From assembly GCA_016179045.1 (NCBI GenBank), contig JACOSL010000041.1, positions 1 through 48,131 of the forward strand: a stretch of 48,131 nucleotides of DNA, given 5' to 3'. Shown piece by piece: positions 25,443 through 32,095 of the stretch. Numbering within the stretch: position 1 is the first letter of the stretch; the number at the start of each line of letters is the position of its first letter. A program made the translations under genes and the position numbers. The notes below the pieces were generated by a model. It had not been told where the DNA came from. It did no database searches and was given only the letters and a program-made list of their open reading frames with translations. This DNA comes from Fimbriimonas ginsengisoli (GTDB lineage: Bacteria; Armatimonadota; Fimbriimonadia; Fimbriimonadales; Fimbriimonadaceae).

Positions 25443-26102
25443 CTACGGCGTCCGCCGGGTCGCTTTCTTTCGGGCGTAGCACGACCGCGCCTTCACCACG
25501 TTGCCGCAGGTCTGCATCGAGCACCACTTGCGACTGTGGTTCTTGGTGAGATCGAGGAACAGCCACAGGCATTCGGGACGGCCGCAGACTCCCACGCGCG
25601 GGCCGTATTCGCTCGTGAGAAGCTGGGCTGCGGAGAGAGCGGGGCCGTACAGGGGCGAATCCCAGTCAAGCGGATCGGTGCAGAGCTCAAAGCTCCAGGC
25701 GCCATCGTGGCGGGCAAAGCGCAGGCGCGCCATCGCGCGGGCAAGCACGTCCTGCACCAGCATCCGGTCCTTTGCCTTCGCCGCCTCTTGCTGGCAATTC
25801 GCGGATAGCAGGTTGTATAGCGCCTCGCGAAAGGCGGTGGCCCGGACGAGCGCGGCGGCGGCTTCGTCCGGCGCGGCGGCCGCTCTCGCCTGAAGCGGTT
25901 CGATCGCGCAGTCGGCAAGCACGCCATGCTCCCGCGACCAAGCGAGCCAGGCTTGTGGGTCGGGCAGCTCCTCGGTCGGCGCCGGCTTGCCTCGCCATGA
26001 GAGGCTGTTGGCAAAGTCGAGGCCGAGCGCCTTGTCGGCAGCGTAGTCGTCCGCGGGCCAGAGCGCGCCCGATTGTGGGTTCAATTTAGGTCCAAAGTCC
26101 AT
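25443..26102 (-). CDS. CGNR zinc-finger / ABATE-domain stress regulator
   Basis: 219 aa with the two-domain layout of this family. The N-terminal ABATE domain begins about LGLDFANSLSWRG and may sense a ligand. The C-terminal CGNR zinc finger is C-GRPEC...WCSMQTCGNVVKARSCYARKK (about 173-214; Cys pairs then CGN(V)). Such proteins are predicted DNA-binding stress regulators. It is divergent from the DinB-fold gene, with a 14-bp palindrome between them that is a natural candidate operator. Confidence 0.85.
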   Translation of the reverse strand: MDFGPKLNPQSGALWPADDYAADKALGLDFANSLSWRGKPAPTEELPDPQAWLAWSREHGVLADCAIEPLQARAAAAPDEAAAALVRATAFREALYNLLSANCQQEAAKAKDRMLVQDVLARAMARLRFARHDGAWSFELCTDPLDWDSPLYGPALSAAQLLTSEYGPRVGVCGRPECLWLFLDLTKNHSRKWCSMQTCGNVVKARSCYARKKATRRTP

Positions 26103-26112
26103 TTACATCAGT

Positions 26113-26126
26113 CAAAACGCGTTTTG
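26113..26126. promoter_or_regulatory. perfect 14-bp palindrome CAAAACGCGTTTTG
   Basis: Lies 10 bases upstream of the CGNR start and just before the DinB-gene -35. Perfect dyad symmetry in a shared divergent promoter suggests the binding site of a dimeric regulator, perhaps the CGNR protein itself. Confidence 0.5.
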
Positions 26127-26130
26127 GGTG

Positions 26131-26159
26131 TTGCATGTTCCCGAACATCATTGTATAAT
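26131..26159 (+). promoter_or_regulatory. consensus-like sigma-70 promoter with palindromic spacer
   Basis: TTGCAT (26131-26136), exactly 17 bp, TATAAT (26154-26159). Inside the spacer ATGTTC-CC-GAACAT (26135-26148) is an inverted repeat that overlaps the -35, a repressor-type arrangement. It drives the DinB-fold gene. Confidence 0.7.
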
Positions 26160-26164
26160 ATAAC

Positions 26165-26184
26165 CGTCTATCGACATATAGACG
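26165..26184 (+). promoter_or_regulatory. 5'-leader inverted repeat CGTCTAT/ATAGACG
   Basis: Seven-bp arms with a 6-base loop lie right at the expected transcript start of the DinB-fold gene. May be a third operator or an RNA hairpin that stabilises the 5' end. Confidence 0.45.
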
Positions 26185-26223
26185 ACAAGCACGGCCAGAC
26201 GGCCCAACCACGGAGAACACACC

Positions 26224-26724
26224 ATGAGCGAATTTTCAATCCTCGTCAAGAAAGACTGGGAACACTTCTTTTCAATCGTCAACACCGAGGAGGCGTGGAT
26301 CATCCCGCTTCTGTCCGCGGTCGACAGCGTCACCTACGAGCAGGCGTTTTGGCGCCCGGGCGGGCAGGTGGCCTCGATCGCCGACATCATGATGCACGCC
26401 ACCGGCTGGCTGGAATCCACCCTTCGCGGCGTGCTCGGTATGCCCGAACTCGACAACGAGGACTGGCCGGAGCCGCCCGCGCCCTCGGAGGCGGCATGGT
26501 CTGAGATGGTGGCGCGCCTGAAGGCGACCGTGCTCGATCTCAGCCGGGCGCTCCACAACCTCAGCCTGGAGGAGCTATACAGCACCCCGACCGGGCGCGA
26601 AACCAAGCGCAGCACGATGATCACCGACATCCTCGTGCACAACGCCTACCACGCCGGGCAGATCGTGAAGCTGCGCCAGGCGCACGACGCTCTGGAGACG
26701 GCGGGCCTGGCCGCCACTGCGTAG
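26224..26724 (+). CDS. DinB-fold (DinB_2) protein
   Basis: 166-aa four-helix-bundle protein of the DinB/YfiT superfamily, with metal-ligand histidines in MMHATGWLE (about H59) and LVHNAYHAGQIVKLR (about H139 and H143). Family members are thiol transferases or hydrolases, some linked to bacillithiol/mycothiol chemistry; the substrate here is unknown. Strong promoter 26131-26159 and a GGAGAA ribosome site indicate good expression. Divergent from the CGNR regulator, which may control it. An H hairpin follows 19 bases after the stop. Confidence 0.85.
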   Translation: MSEFSILVKKDWEHFFSIVNTEEAWIIPLLSAVDSVTYEQAFWRPGGQVASIADIMMHATGWLESTLRGVLGMPELDNEDWPEPPAPSEAAWSEMVARLKATVLDLSRALHNLSLEELYSTPTGRETKRSTMITDILVHNAYHAGQIVKLRQAHDALETAGLAATA

Positions 26725-26743
26725 TGCGCCCGCCAGTCAAATT

Positions 26744-26768
26744 GCCTCGGCACGCTCCGTGCCGAGGC
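26744..26768 (+). repeat. H-family hairpin after the DinB-fold gene (possible terminator)
   Basis: GCCTCGGCACG, loop CTC, CGTGCCGAGGC: a perfect 11-bp stem with a 3-base loop, 19 bases past the stop and 4 bases before the convergent gene at 26772. No T-run follows. Likely ends transcription on one or both strands. Confidence 0.6.
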
Positions 26769-26771
26769 TCA

Positions 26772-27236
26772 TTATCGTTGACTGCCAGCAACCGAACTCA
26801 AGCCAGCGGCAATCACTTCGTGGAGCAGAACTACCCTTCCTCTCAAAAAGTGCCGGCGATCGGATTTGTCGTCCTCGCTCAAGCCGCGTTCCCTAACCAG
26901 CCGAGCAAACAAAGCGATGTCTTGCGGCAACAAAACAGGGTTGTGAAGCAGCTCCTCATGGCACTCGTAGCAAAACATGAGCCTCTTGCCCTCTTGCCCC
27001 CAGGGACACTCGTCGAACAAGGCCTCCCGCACCCCTTTGCGATTCGCTGACCGGCCGAAAAATCTCTCGGCCACGCAGTGATGACGAGAGGCATGGGATC
27101 GGCCGAGTACCGTTCCATCGGCGTACGTGCCACTGACGCGAGTCAACCGGCAATTGCAGATGGAACACCGTTGGTCCCTAATCTCACTCTTCGCCACGCC
27201 ATTGACTTTGACATGTCTCGATCTCCGGGCGCGCAT
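26772..27236 (-). CDS. HNH-like zinc nuclease, probable
   Basis: About 154 aa. Cys pair RCSICNCRL, a conserved-looking RHHCVAERFFG, and a second Cys pair with His in FCYECHEELLHNPV. This CxxC...HH...CxxCH pattern is that of HNH/McrA-type nucleases or their degenerate relatives, with HH as possible metal/catalytic residues. The start is uncertain: ATG 27236 has no ribosome site, a GTG at 27197 is possible, and the frame opens further upstream through hairpin H5. Stands alone, convergent with the DinB gene. Target unknown; lower GC than neighbours suggests an accessory gene. Confidence 0.6.
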   Translation of the reverse strand: MRARRSRHVKVNGVAKSEIRDQRCSICNCRLTRVSGTYADGTVLGRSHASRHHCVAERFFGRSANRKGVREALFDECPWGQEGKRLMFCYECHEELLHNPVLLPQDIALFARLVRERGLSEDDKSDRRHFLRGRVVLLHEVIAAGLSSVAGSQR

Positions 27237-27256
27237 GCCGGGAAGGCGGCCGGAAA

Positions 27257-27281
27257 GCCTCGGTAGTTTGACTACCGAGGC
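27257..27281. repeat. H-family hairpin GCCTCGGTAGT/ACTACCGAGGC
   Basis: A perfect 11-bp stem with TTG loop, located between the cyclase-fusion stop (27346) and the HNH-like gene start. Its stem differs from H4 and H6 at paired positions, with pairing kept. Confidence 0.65.
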
Positions 27282-27345
27282 ATCGTGCGAGCACCGAGGG
27301 CATCCGGCGCCCCGGGGGGGCATGCTCCGTCGTGCCCGAGGGTCC

Positions 27346-28641
27346 TCACGCCGTCGCGGTGAACAGCCGCCACTCGCCGGGCACGCCTTTGAGCGCGTGA
27401 GAGCCCGCATCCCGAAAGTCGAGCCCCGCGCCCGCCACCAGGTCCTTCACCGTACTCGAGACCAGTACGGCGCCCGGCTCGCCTTTCGCCATAATCCGCG
27501 CGCCGATATGCACCGCGATGCCGCCGATGTTGTCGCCCATCAGTTCGCACTCGCCCGTGTGCACGCCCACGCGCACCGCGAGGCCGAGCTGCCGGACGCC
27601 CTGCACGATCGCAAGTCCACAGCGCACGGCGCGGGCGGGCCCGTCGAAGGTGGCGAGGAAGCCATCGCCCGCCGTGTTCGTCTCGCGGCCCCGAAACCGG
27701 TCCAGCTCCTTCCGCACGACCCGGTAGTACGAATCAAGCACATGACGCCAGGCGGCGTCGCCCATTTCGGCCGCGCGCTCGGTCGACGAGGCGATATCGA
27801 GAAACACAACGGTGGCGAGGATTCGGTCGCTATGGGCGGCGGGCCGCTCGCCGGTCATGAACTCCTGGATGTCGTCCAGGATCGTATCCATGTCGTCCAG
27901 CATCATCGCGTGGACGTTGCCGGGATACTCGACGAATTTCGCGCCGGGGATGCGCGAGGCAAGATCGCGGGCGGCCTCGACGTGCGCGACCGGATCGCCG
28001 GTGCGGTTCATCACGAGGGTGGGGGCACTGATCGCGGGCAAGATCGGGCGGGTATCGATCTCGGCGTTCATCTGCTCATAGGCGAGCACCGCGGAGGGGC
28101 TGGCCGCCGCCTGCAAGTAGCGGGCGAACCTCTGCAAAGCGGCAGGATCGGCGTCCTTGCCGAGGCCCGCGCCGGGGCCCATGATGTAATCCATCGAAGG
28201 CCACTCGCGCCTGATCATTTCGAGCATCTCTTCATGCTCCTCGGGCGTCTGGCCCCAGGGATGGTCGGGCGAGGCGATCCAACGAGCCTGCGCGCCCCAG
28301 ATCATGAGGGATTGCACCCGCTCGGGGTAGGTGGCGGCAAACAGGCTCACCATCGAACCGCCCTCGGACACGCCGATCAGGTGCGACCGCTCGATGCCGA
28401 CCGCATCCATCACGGCTCGGATGTCGTCGGTGCGCTCTTCCAGGGTTGCCATCTTGATCGGGCGGTCGGATAGGCCGGTTCCCCGCTTGTCGAACCGAAT
28501 CAGCCGGCAGAATCGGCCAAAGCCCTCGAAGAGCCGCGCCCGGGCGGGATTCTCCCAGTCGAGGTCTAGGTGCGACATCGTGCCCGGCGCCCAGATGAGG
28601 TCGGGCGGGCCTTCGCCGTTCATCTGGTAGGCGATGTTCAC
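27346..28641 (-). CDS. alpha/beta-hydrolase fused to class III adenylate/guanylate cyclase
   Basis: 431 aa. Residues about 1-260 are an alpha/beta hydrolase with nucleophile elbow GVSEGG and FDKRGTGLSD. Residues about 270-431 are a class III cyclase homology domain: VVFLDIASSTERAAEMGD (first metal Asp), NTAGDGFLATFDGPARA (second Asp) and VGVHTGECELMGDNIGG. Such fusions are known and probably link sensing of a small molecule to cNMP synthesis. The start is a GTG at 28641. Homologues usually have about 10 more N-terminal residues, which here would need a non-standard start near the GGAGGAG at 28693-28699. Flanked by repeats on both sides. Confidence 0.85.
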   Translation of the reverse strand: MNIAYQMNGEGPPDLIWAPGTMSHLDLDWENPARARLFEGFGRFCRLIRFDKRGTGLSDRPIKMATLEERTDDIRAVMDAVGIERSHLIGVSEGGSMVSLFAATYPERVQSLMIWGAQARWIASPDHPWGQTPEEHEEMLEMIRREWPSMDYIMGPGAGLGKDADPAALQRFARYLQAAASPSAVLAYEQMNAEIDTRPILPAISAPTLVMNRTGDPVAHVEAARDLASRIPGAKFVEYPGNVHAMMLDDMDTILDDIQEFMTGERPAAHSDRILATVVFLDIASSTERAAEMGDAAWRHVLDSYYRVVRKELDRFRGRETNTAGDGFLATFDGPARAVRCGLAIVQGVRQLGLAVRVGVHTGECELMGDNIGGIAVHIGARIMAKGEPGAVLVSSTVKDLVAGAGLDFRDAGSHALKGVPGEWRLFTATA

Positions 28642-28726
28642 CTCGCCGCTCAGCGCGTACTTGGTCTGGGGCAGGGGATCGATCGGGCTTGCTCCTCCGC
28701 CTCACATTACTGCACCGCAATGTGGT

Positions 28727-28750
28727 CGGACGATTGTCGAACGATGGGCA
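28727..28750. repeat. T repeat (11-bp units), short array
   Basis: GTGGTCGGACGATTGTCGAACGATGGG: about two units of the CGATGGTCGAA 11-mer family, adjoining Y4. The gap 28642-29027 holds no gene; T2 and Y4 fill most of it. Confidence 0.6.
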
Positions 28751-28791
28751 TCTCTCGGGAACCCGCTACGACCCGAGAGCGGAAACTATCC

Positions 28792-28956
28792 GGGGGACGC
28801 CAAGGATGGCGTCCCCAAAGATAAGGGTGAGCGAGAGCCCGGAGGGCGCGAGCGAGCCAAGAAAAATAGGCTCACCCCTGCCGCTCTACGGCGGGGGTCG
28901 CTGAGGCAGCAATGCCGAAGCGGGGGGTGGCGCTCCGCCTTCAGGCGGAGGCAACT
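28792..28956 (-). repeat. Y element copy 4 (long form)
   Basis: GGGACGCCA-AGGA-TGGCGTCCC hairpin, then GGTGAGCGAGA, middle hairpin GCCCGGAGGGC, GCGAGCGAGCC, GGCTCACCCCTGCC, GCTGAGGC and the CTCCGCC/GGCGGAG tail. This is the most complete version of the - orientation. Confidence 0.8.
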
Positions 28957-29027
28957 CGCACGATACTCGATCTAGGCGCCAAACGATTGGTCCGCTACCC
29001 TCGCTATCAGCCAATTCCGAATGCATT

Positions 29028-29624
29028 CTAGAACAAAACCTCCACCGGAACCCCGACAAGCAACTCGCAGGGAGCGAGTGTCGCTCTGTGCCACGAGTCG
29101 TGCTGGCCTCGTTGATACTCTTGAGGTCCCACCAGAATACTGGGGATGTCTGGTGGGTAGCCCTTGGCGATATCTTCGCCCAGCGCCTGCTCGAGTCGCA
29201 TCCTGAGGGCTCGATGTTCCTTGCCCGACCATGACGGGATCGGTAAAAGGAAAATGCGGTGAAGCTTGATCTCGGCTTCGACGATAGGCCTCCAGTGATC
29301 CATGTTCGCCTTGAATTGAGACCGCTGTTCGGGCGAGTACTTCCGGTAGAAGCTGGGCTTCAGGAGCCGGTCGACACCGACGCGGAAGGCGTCCCAATCA
29401 CGTAGGCTGAATTCACCCGACCGATACATACTCTCGTGAGACATGAGGCGCTCGGCGATGGTCTTGCCCGTCTCGCCTAGATAGTAGGTGACAAAAGCAG
29501 CACCGTAAGGGACAGCCAGCACATATAAGCCAGCCAGTTGCGCCTCTGCAACCTGGTACGACTCGCTCCAAGTGAAAGGGCCGTGCCATGTGAGCTCTAG
29601 CGAGCGCGACCGAATATTGCTCAA
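29028..29624 (-). CDS. GIY-YIG-like nuclease domain protein, probable
   Basis: 198 aa. AGLYVLAVPYGAAFVTYYLG followed by ETGKTIAERLMSH has the GLYV...YYLGETG...R...H order of GIY-YIG nucleases (about residues 30-65). The rest is a helical, basic domain without recognised features. No partner is evident. GC is visibly lower than in adjacent core genes and codon usage less biased, which suggests recent acquisition. Upstream lies hairpin H6. Could be a stand-alone homing-type or defence nuclease; activity is not proven. Confidence 0.6.
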   Translation of the reverse strand: MSNIRSRSLELTWHGPFTWSESYQVAEAQLAGLYVLAVPYGAAFVTYYLGETGKTIAERLMSHESMYRSGEFSLRDWDAFRVGVDRLLKPSFYRKYSPEQRSQFKANMDHWRPIVEAEIKLHRIFLLPIPSWSGKEHRALRMRLEQALGEDIAKGYPPDIPSILVGPQEYQRGQHDSWHRATLAPCELLVGVPVEVLF

Positions 29625-29648
29625 TCTCTTCCTTCGGTCGGCGTGAAA

Positions 29649-29673
29649 GCCTCGGTAATTCGATTACCGAGGC
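29649..29673. repeat. H-family hairpin GCCTCGGTAAT/ATTACCGAGGC
   Basis: A perfect 11-bp stem with TCG loop, preceded by GTGAAA as H5 is by GGAAA. Near-identical to H5 except for paired changes. It lies 24 bases before the GIY-YIG-like start and 58 bases past the small-protein stop. Confidence 0.65.
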
Positions 29674-29700
29674 ATTCTCCAGTCAGCCTCAGTCCTCCAC

Positions 29701-29717
29701 CCGGGCCCTCGGCCCGG
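29701..29717 (-). terminator. weak GC hairpin after the nucleotidyltransferase operon
   Basis: CCGGGCC-CTC-GGCCCGG, 14 bases past the stop of the small protein, without a T-run. It may end the yifB operon transcript, perhaps with H6. Confidence 0.35.
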
Positions 29718-29731
29718 AGTCTGCGTGCCCA

Positions 29732-29923
29732 TCACTTCCAGCGTTCTTCCTGGATGCGTTTCTGAGCCAGGTAGTCGATCCCCGAGGCATGCACGAACAT
29801 CAGCGCTGCCTCAAGCCATTGGAGCCGTTGGGTCGGGGTGGTTTCCTTAGCCCAGCGCCGACGCTGGGCGATCCGATGCTCTTCGTGGGATCGTTCGAAC
29901 AGTTCCGCCTCGGGATCATTCAT
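29732..29923 (-). CDS. small protein partner of the nucleotidyltransferase
   Basis: 63 aa (ATG 29923; a longer frame to 29974 lies within the upstream gene). Charged helical protein with RRRWAKETTPTQRLQWLEAA, a 'TPxxRLxWLE' pattern often seen in small proteins encoded beside nucleotidyltransferases. It overlaps the upstream gene by 8 bases. Inference: antitoxin-like or substrate-targeting partner in a two-gene module. Confidence 0.62.
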   Translation of the reverse strand: MNDPEAELFERSHEEHRIAQRRRWAKETTPTQRLQWLEAALMFVHASGIDYLAQKRIQEERWK

Positions 29924-30407
29924 CGCCCAACTCCATAAGGGCTTTGATGTCCTCCAAGTCTTGAGGACGTGCACTCATCGATTTCAGTTTGATCAAGGAC
30001 GCCTTGTCGATCAGGTGGATCGTAACTCCTTCGATGAGGCGATCCTCCCGCCTCTCCCAGAGTTCGTCAAAGTCCAGGGGCTCTGTGACGAAGATGTCGA
30101 CCTCGATCGGCAGTCCCGTGGTGCCGTAGAAAGAGAACACCGTTAGGCCCTTGTCTCGAATCCATTCCTCTCGCTTGGAACGATCGGCAAAATCGAAGGG
30201 ATCGACGGGCGCCCTGGGTCTGAACCCCAGTTGAGTGAGAGTTTCGATTGCCGCTCTGCAGTTGCGCTCTTCCAAGTGCACGATCATGTCGATGTCGGCG
30301 GTGAATCGCGCATGGCCGTGCAGGACGGTGGCAAGTCCGCCGACCGCCAGGTACCGCACGTTCGCGGCCTCCAACTGCCTGAACACGGGGAGAAATACTT
30401 CCATCAC
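29916..30407 (-). CDS. MNT-fold nucleotidyltransferase (AbiEii/toxin-type)
   Basis: 163 aa. RYLAVGGLATVLHGHARFTADIDMIV (written here in part as GGLATVLHGHARFTADID) has the GG..A...G..R.T.DID motif of minimal nucleotidyltransferases, and VDIFVTEP gives the third acidic residue. Related enzymes act in toxin-antitoxin or phage-abortive systems by adding nucleotides to a protein or tRNA. The ATG overlaps the yifB stop (ATGA), and it is followed by a tiny partner protein. A module riding on a house-keeping operon is unusual for such systems. Confidence 0.8.
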   Translation of the reverse strand: MMEVFLPVFRQLEAANVRYLAVGGLATVLHGHARFTADIDMIVHLEERNCRAAIETLTQLGFRPRAPVDPFDFADRSKREEWIRDKGLTVFSFYGTTGLPIEVDIFVTEPLDFDELWERREDRLIEGVTIHLIDKASLIKLKSMSARPQDLEDIKALMELGDE

Positions 30408-31918
30408 TCCTCCACCCGCTCCCGGTACTGCACCGCCTCCGCCAGGTGCGCCTTCTCAACCTGCTCGACCTTCGCGAGGTCGGCGATGGTGCGCGCGACC
30501 TTGAGGATGCGGTCGAACACCCGCGCGGAGAAGTTCAGCCGCATCGAGGCCGAGCGCAAGAACTGGGAGCACTCCTCGCTCAATGGGATCAGCTCCCGAA
30601 TCTCGCGCGGGGCCATGCGGCCGTTCACCCGGCCCGACCCCAGCCGGGCCGTCTGGCGCTCTCGCGCCTCCACCACCCGCTCGCGGATCGCAGTCGAAGC
30701 CTCGCCGGGGGTCATGCCCATCAGTTCGTCCGTCTTGAGGCGCGGCACCTCCAGGTGAAGGTCGATCCGGTCGAGCAGCGGGCCGGAGATCTTGGAGGCG
30801 TAGCGCCCGCAAACGGTGGGCGAGCTGACGCACTTCTGCTCGGGCAGGCCCCGGAAGCCGCACGGGCAGGGGTTCATCGCGCCGATCAGGATGCAATCGG
30901 CGGGGAAGGTGACCGTGTTCTGCACTCGCGCGACGGTGACCACCGCGTCTTCGAGCGGCTGGCGCAGCGCCTCGAGCACCGCGCGGTCGAATTCGGGCAT
31001 CTCGTCAAGAAACAGCACGCCCTTGTGGGCCATCGAGATCTCGCCCGGCTTGGGGTTCTTGCCTCCGCCCACCACCGCCGCGTGGCTGGCCGAATGGTGG
31101 GGCGAGCGAAACGGCCGCTCCCAAATCAGGCCGAGACCACCGTTCTTCTGGCCGTTGGCCGAATAGATGCGCGTGACCTCGATGCTCTCCACCAGGGCGA
31201 GCGGGGGGAGGATGGTGGGCAGGCGACGGGCGAGCATCGTCTTGCCCGCGCCGGGCGGGCCGCTCATCAAGGCGTTATGGCCTCCGGCGGCGGCGATCTC
31301 GAGCGCGCGAATTGCATGGCGCTGGCCCTTTACGTCGGAGTAATCGACCCCGTAGTCGGGGATCGCCATCTCATCGGCGGAGGCCGCAACATGGGGCTCG
31401 AAGCCGGATGCGCCGTTGAACATCTCGACCAGGTCGAGCAAGCGGGTAATGCCGTACACCTCGACCGAGGGGGCGATGGCCGCCTCGGCCGCGTTTTCGG
31501 CGGGCAAGATGAGGCGGCGAAAGCCATTCTCGGCGGCCATGATCGCCACGCTCACCGCGCCGTCGATGGGCCGCAGCGCGCCGTCGAGGCCGAGTTCGCC
31601 CAGGATCATCGTGCCTTCGAGCTCGCTGGCGGGCAGTTGCCCGCTCATGGCGAGGATGGCGGCGGCGATGGGCAGATCGAGAAACGGCCCCTCCTTGCGG
31701 ATGTCGCCGGGGGCGAGGTTGCACACGATGCGCCGGTAGGGGAAGTCGAGCTCGGAGTTGCGCATCGCGGTCTTGACCCGCTCCTTGCTCTCTTCGACCG
31801 CCTTGTCGGGCAGGCCGACCATGATGAAGTCGTTCTTCTGGCCCTGGAGGTCCACCTCGACGACGATCGGCAGGGCGTCGATGCCGATCAGCGTGGCCGA
31901 GTGGGCCTTGGCGACCAT
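30404..31918 (-). CDS. YifB family Mg-chelatase-like AAA+ ATPase
   Basis: 504 aa. N-terminal ChlI/Lon-like domain (VDLQGQKNDFIMVGLPD), AAA+ core with Walker A GPPGAGKTM (about 218-226) and VLFLDEMPEF, and the C-terminal ChlI_C region with the Cys cluster CPCGFRG. This is the ComM/YifB family, implicated in branch migration during natural transformation. The first gene of a three-gene unit. GTGTAACTTG 8 bases before ATG could be a -10; it and the first codons are duplicated at 33671-33729. Confidence 0.9.
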   Translation of the reverse strand: MVAKAHSATLIGIDALPIVVEVDLQGQKNDFIMVGLPDKAVEESKERVKTAMRNSELDFPYRRIVCNLAPGDIRKEGPFLDLPIAAAILAMSGQLPASELEGTMILGELGLDGALRPIDGAVSVAIMAAENGFRRLILPAENAAEAAIAPSVEVYGITRLLDLVEMFNGASGFEPHVAASADEMAIPDYGVDYSDVKGQRHAIRALEIAAAGGHNALMSGPPGAGKTMLARRLPTILPPLALVESIEVTRIYSANGQKNGGLGLIWERPFRSPHHSASHAAVVGGGKNPKPGEISMAHKGVLFLDEMPEFDRAVLEALRQPLEDAVVTVARVQNTVTFPADCILIGAMNPCPCGFRGLPEQKCVSSPTVCGRYASKISGPLLDRIDLHLEVPRLKTDELMGMTPGEASTAIRERVVEARERQTARLGSGRVNGRMAPREIRELIPLSEECSQFLRSASMRLNFSARVFDRILKVARTIADLAKVEQVEKAHLAEAVQYRERVEE

Positions 31919-31949
31919 GGGCTCAAGTTACACCATTGGGCGGAGAGCG
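31891..31949. repeat. 59-bp repeat (yifB start region), original copy
   Basis: Covers the first codons of yifB and 31 bases upstream. The second copy at 33671-33729 matches 52 of 59 bases in the same orientation. The 1.5-kb secreted-protein gene lies between them. Confidence 0.8.
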
Positions 31950-32095
31950 GTCACCCGAATGGATTGACACCCTTGCGCGAAGGCTCTGTGAGGCTTGGTG
32001 ACCGTCATTGACACCTGGTCCGTCACCGTCAATCGCTCCCAAGATCGGCAGTTACCCTGGTAAAACCACATCGTTTAGGAGCTGGGGACGAAGTA

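Noticed and set aside
27127..28473. 448-codon plus-strand frame
   Set aside because: Antisense to the hydrolase-cyclase gene; His/Arg-rich shadow.
30446..32011. 521-codon plus-strand frame
   Set aside because: Antisense to yifB, whose motifs are unambiguous.
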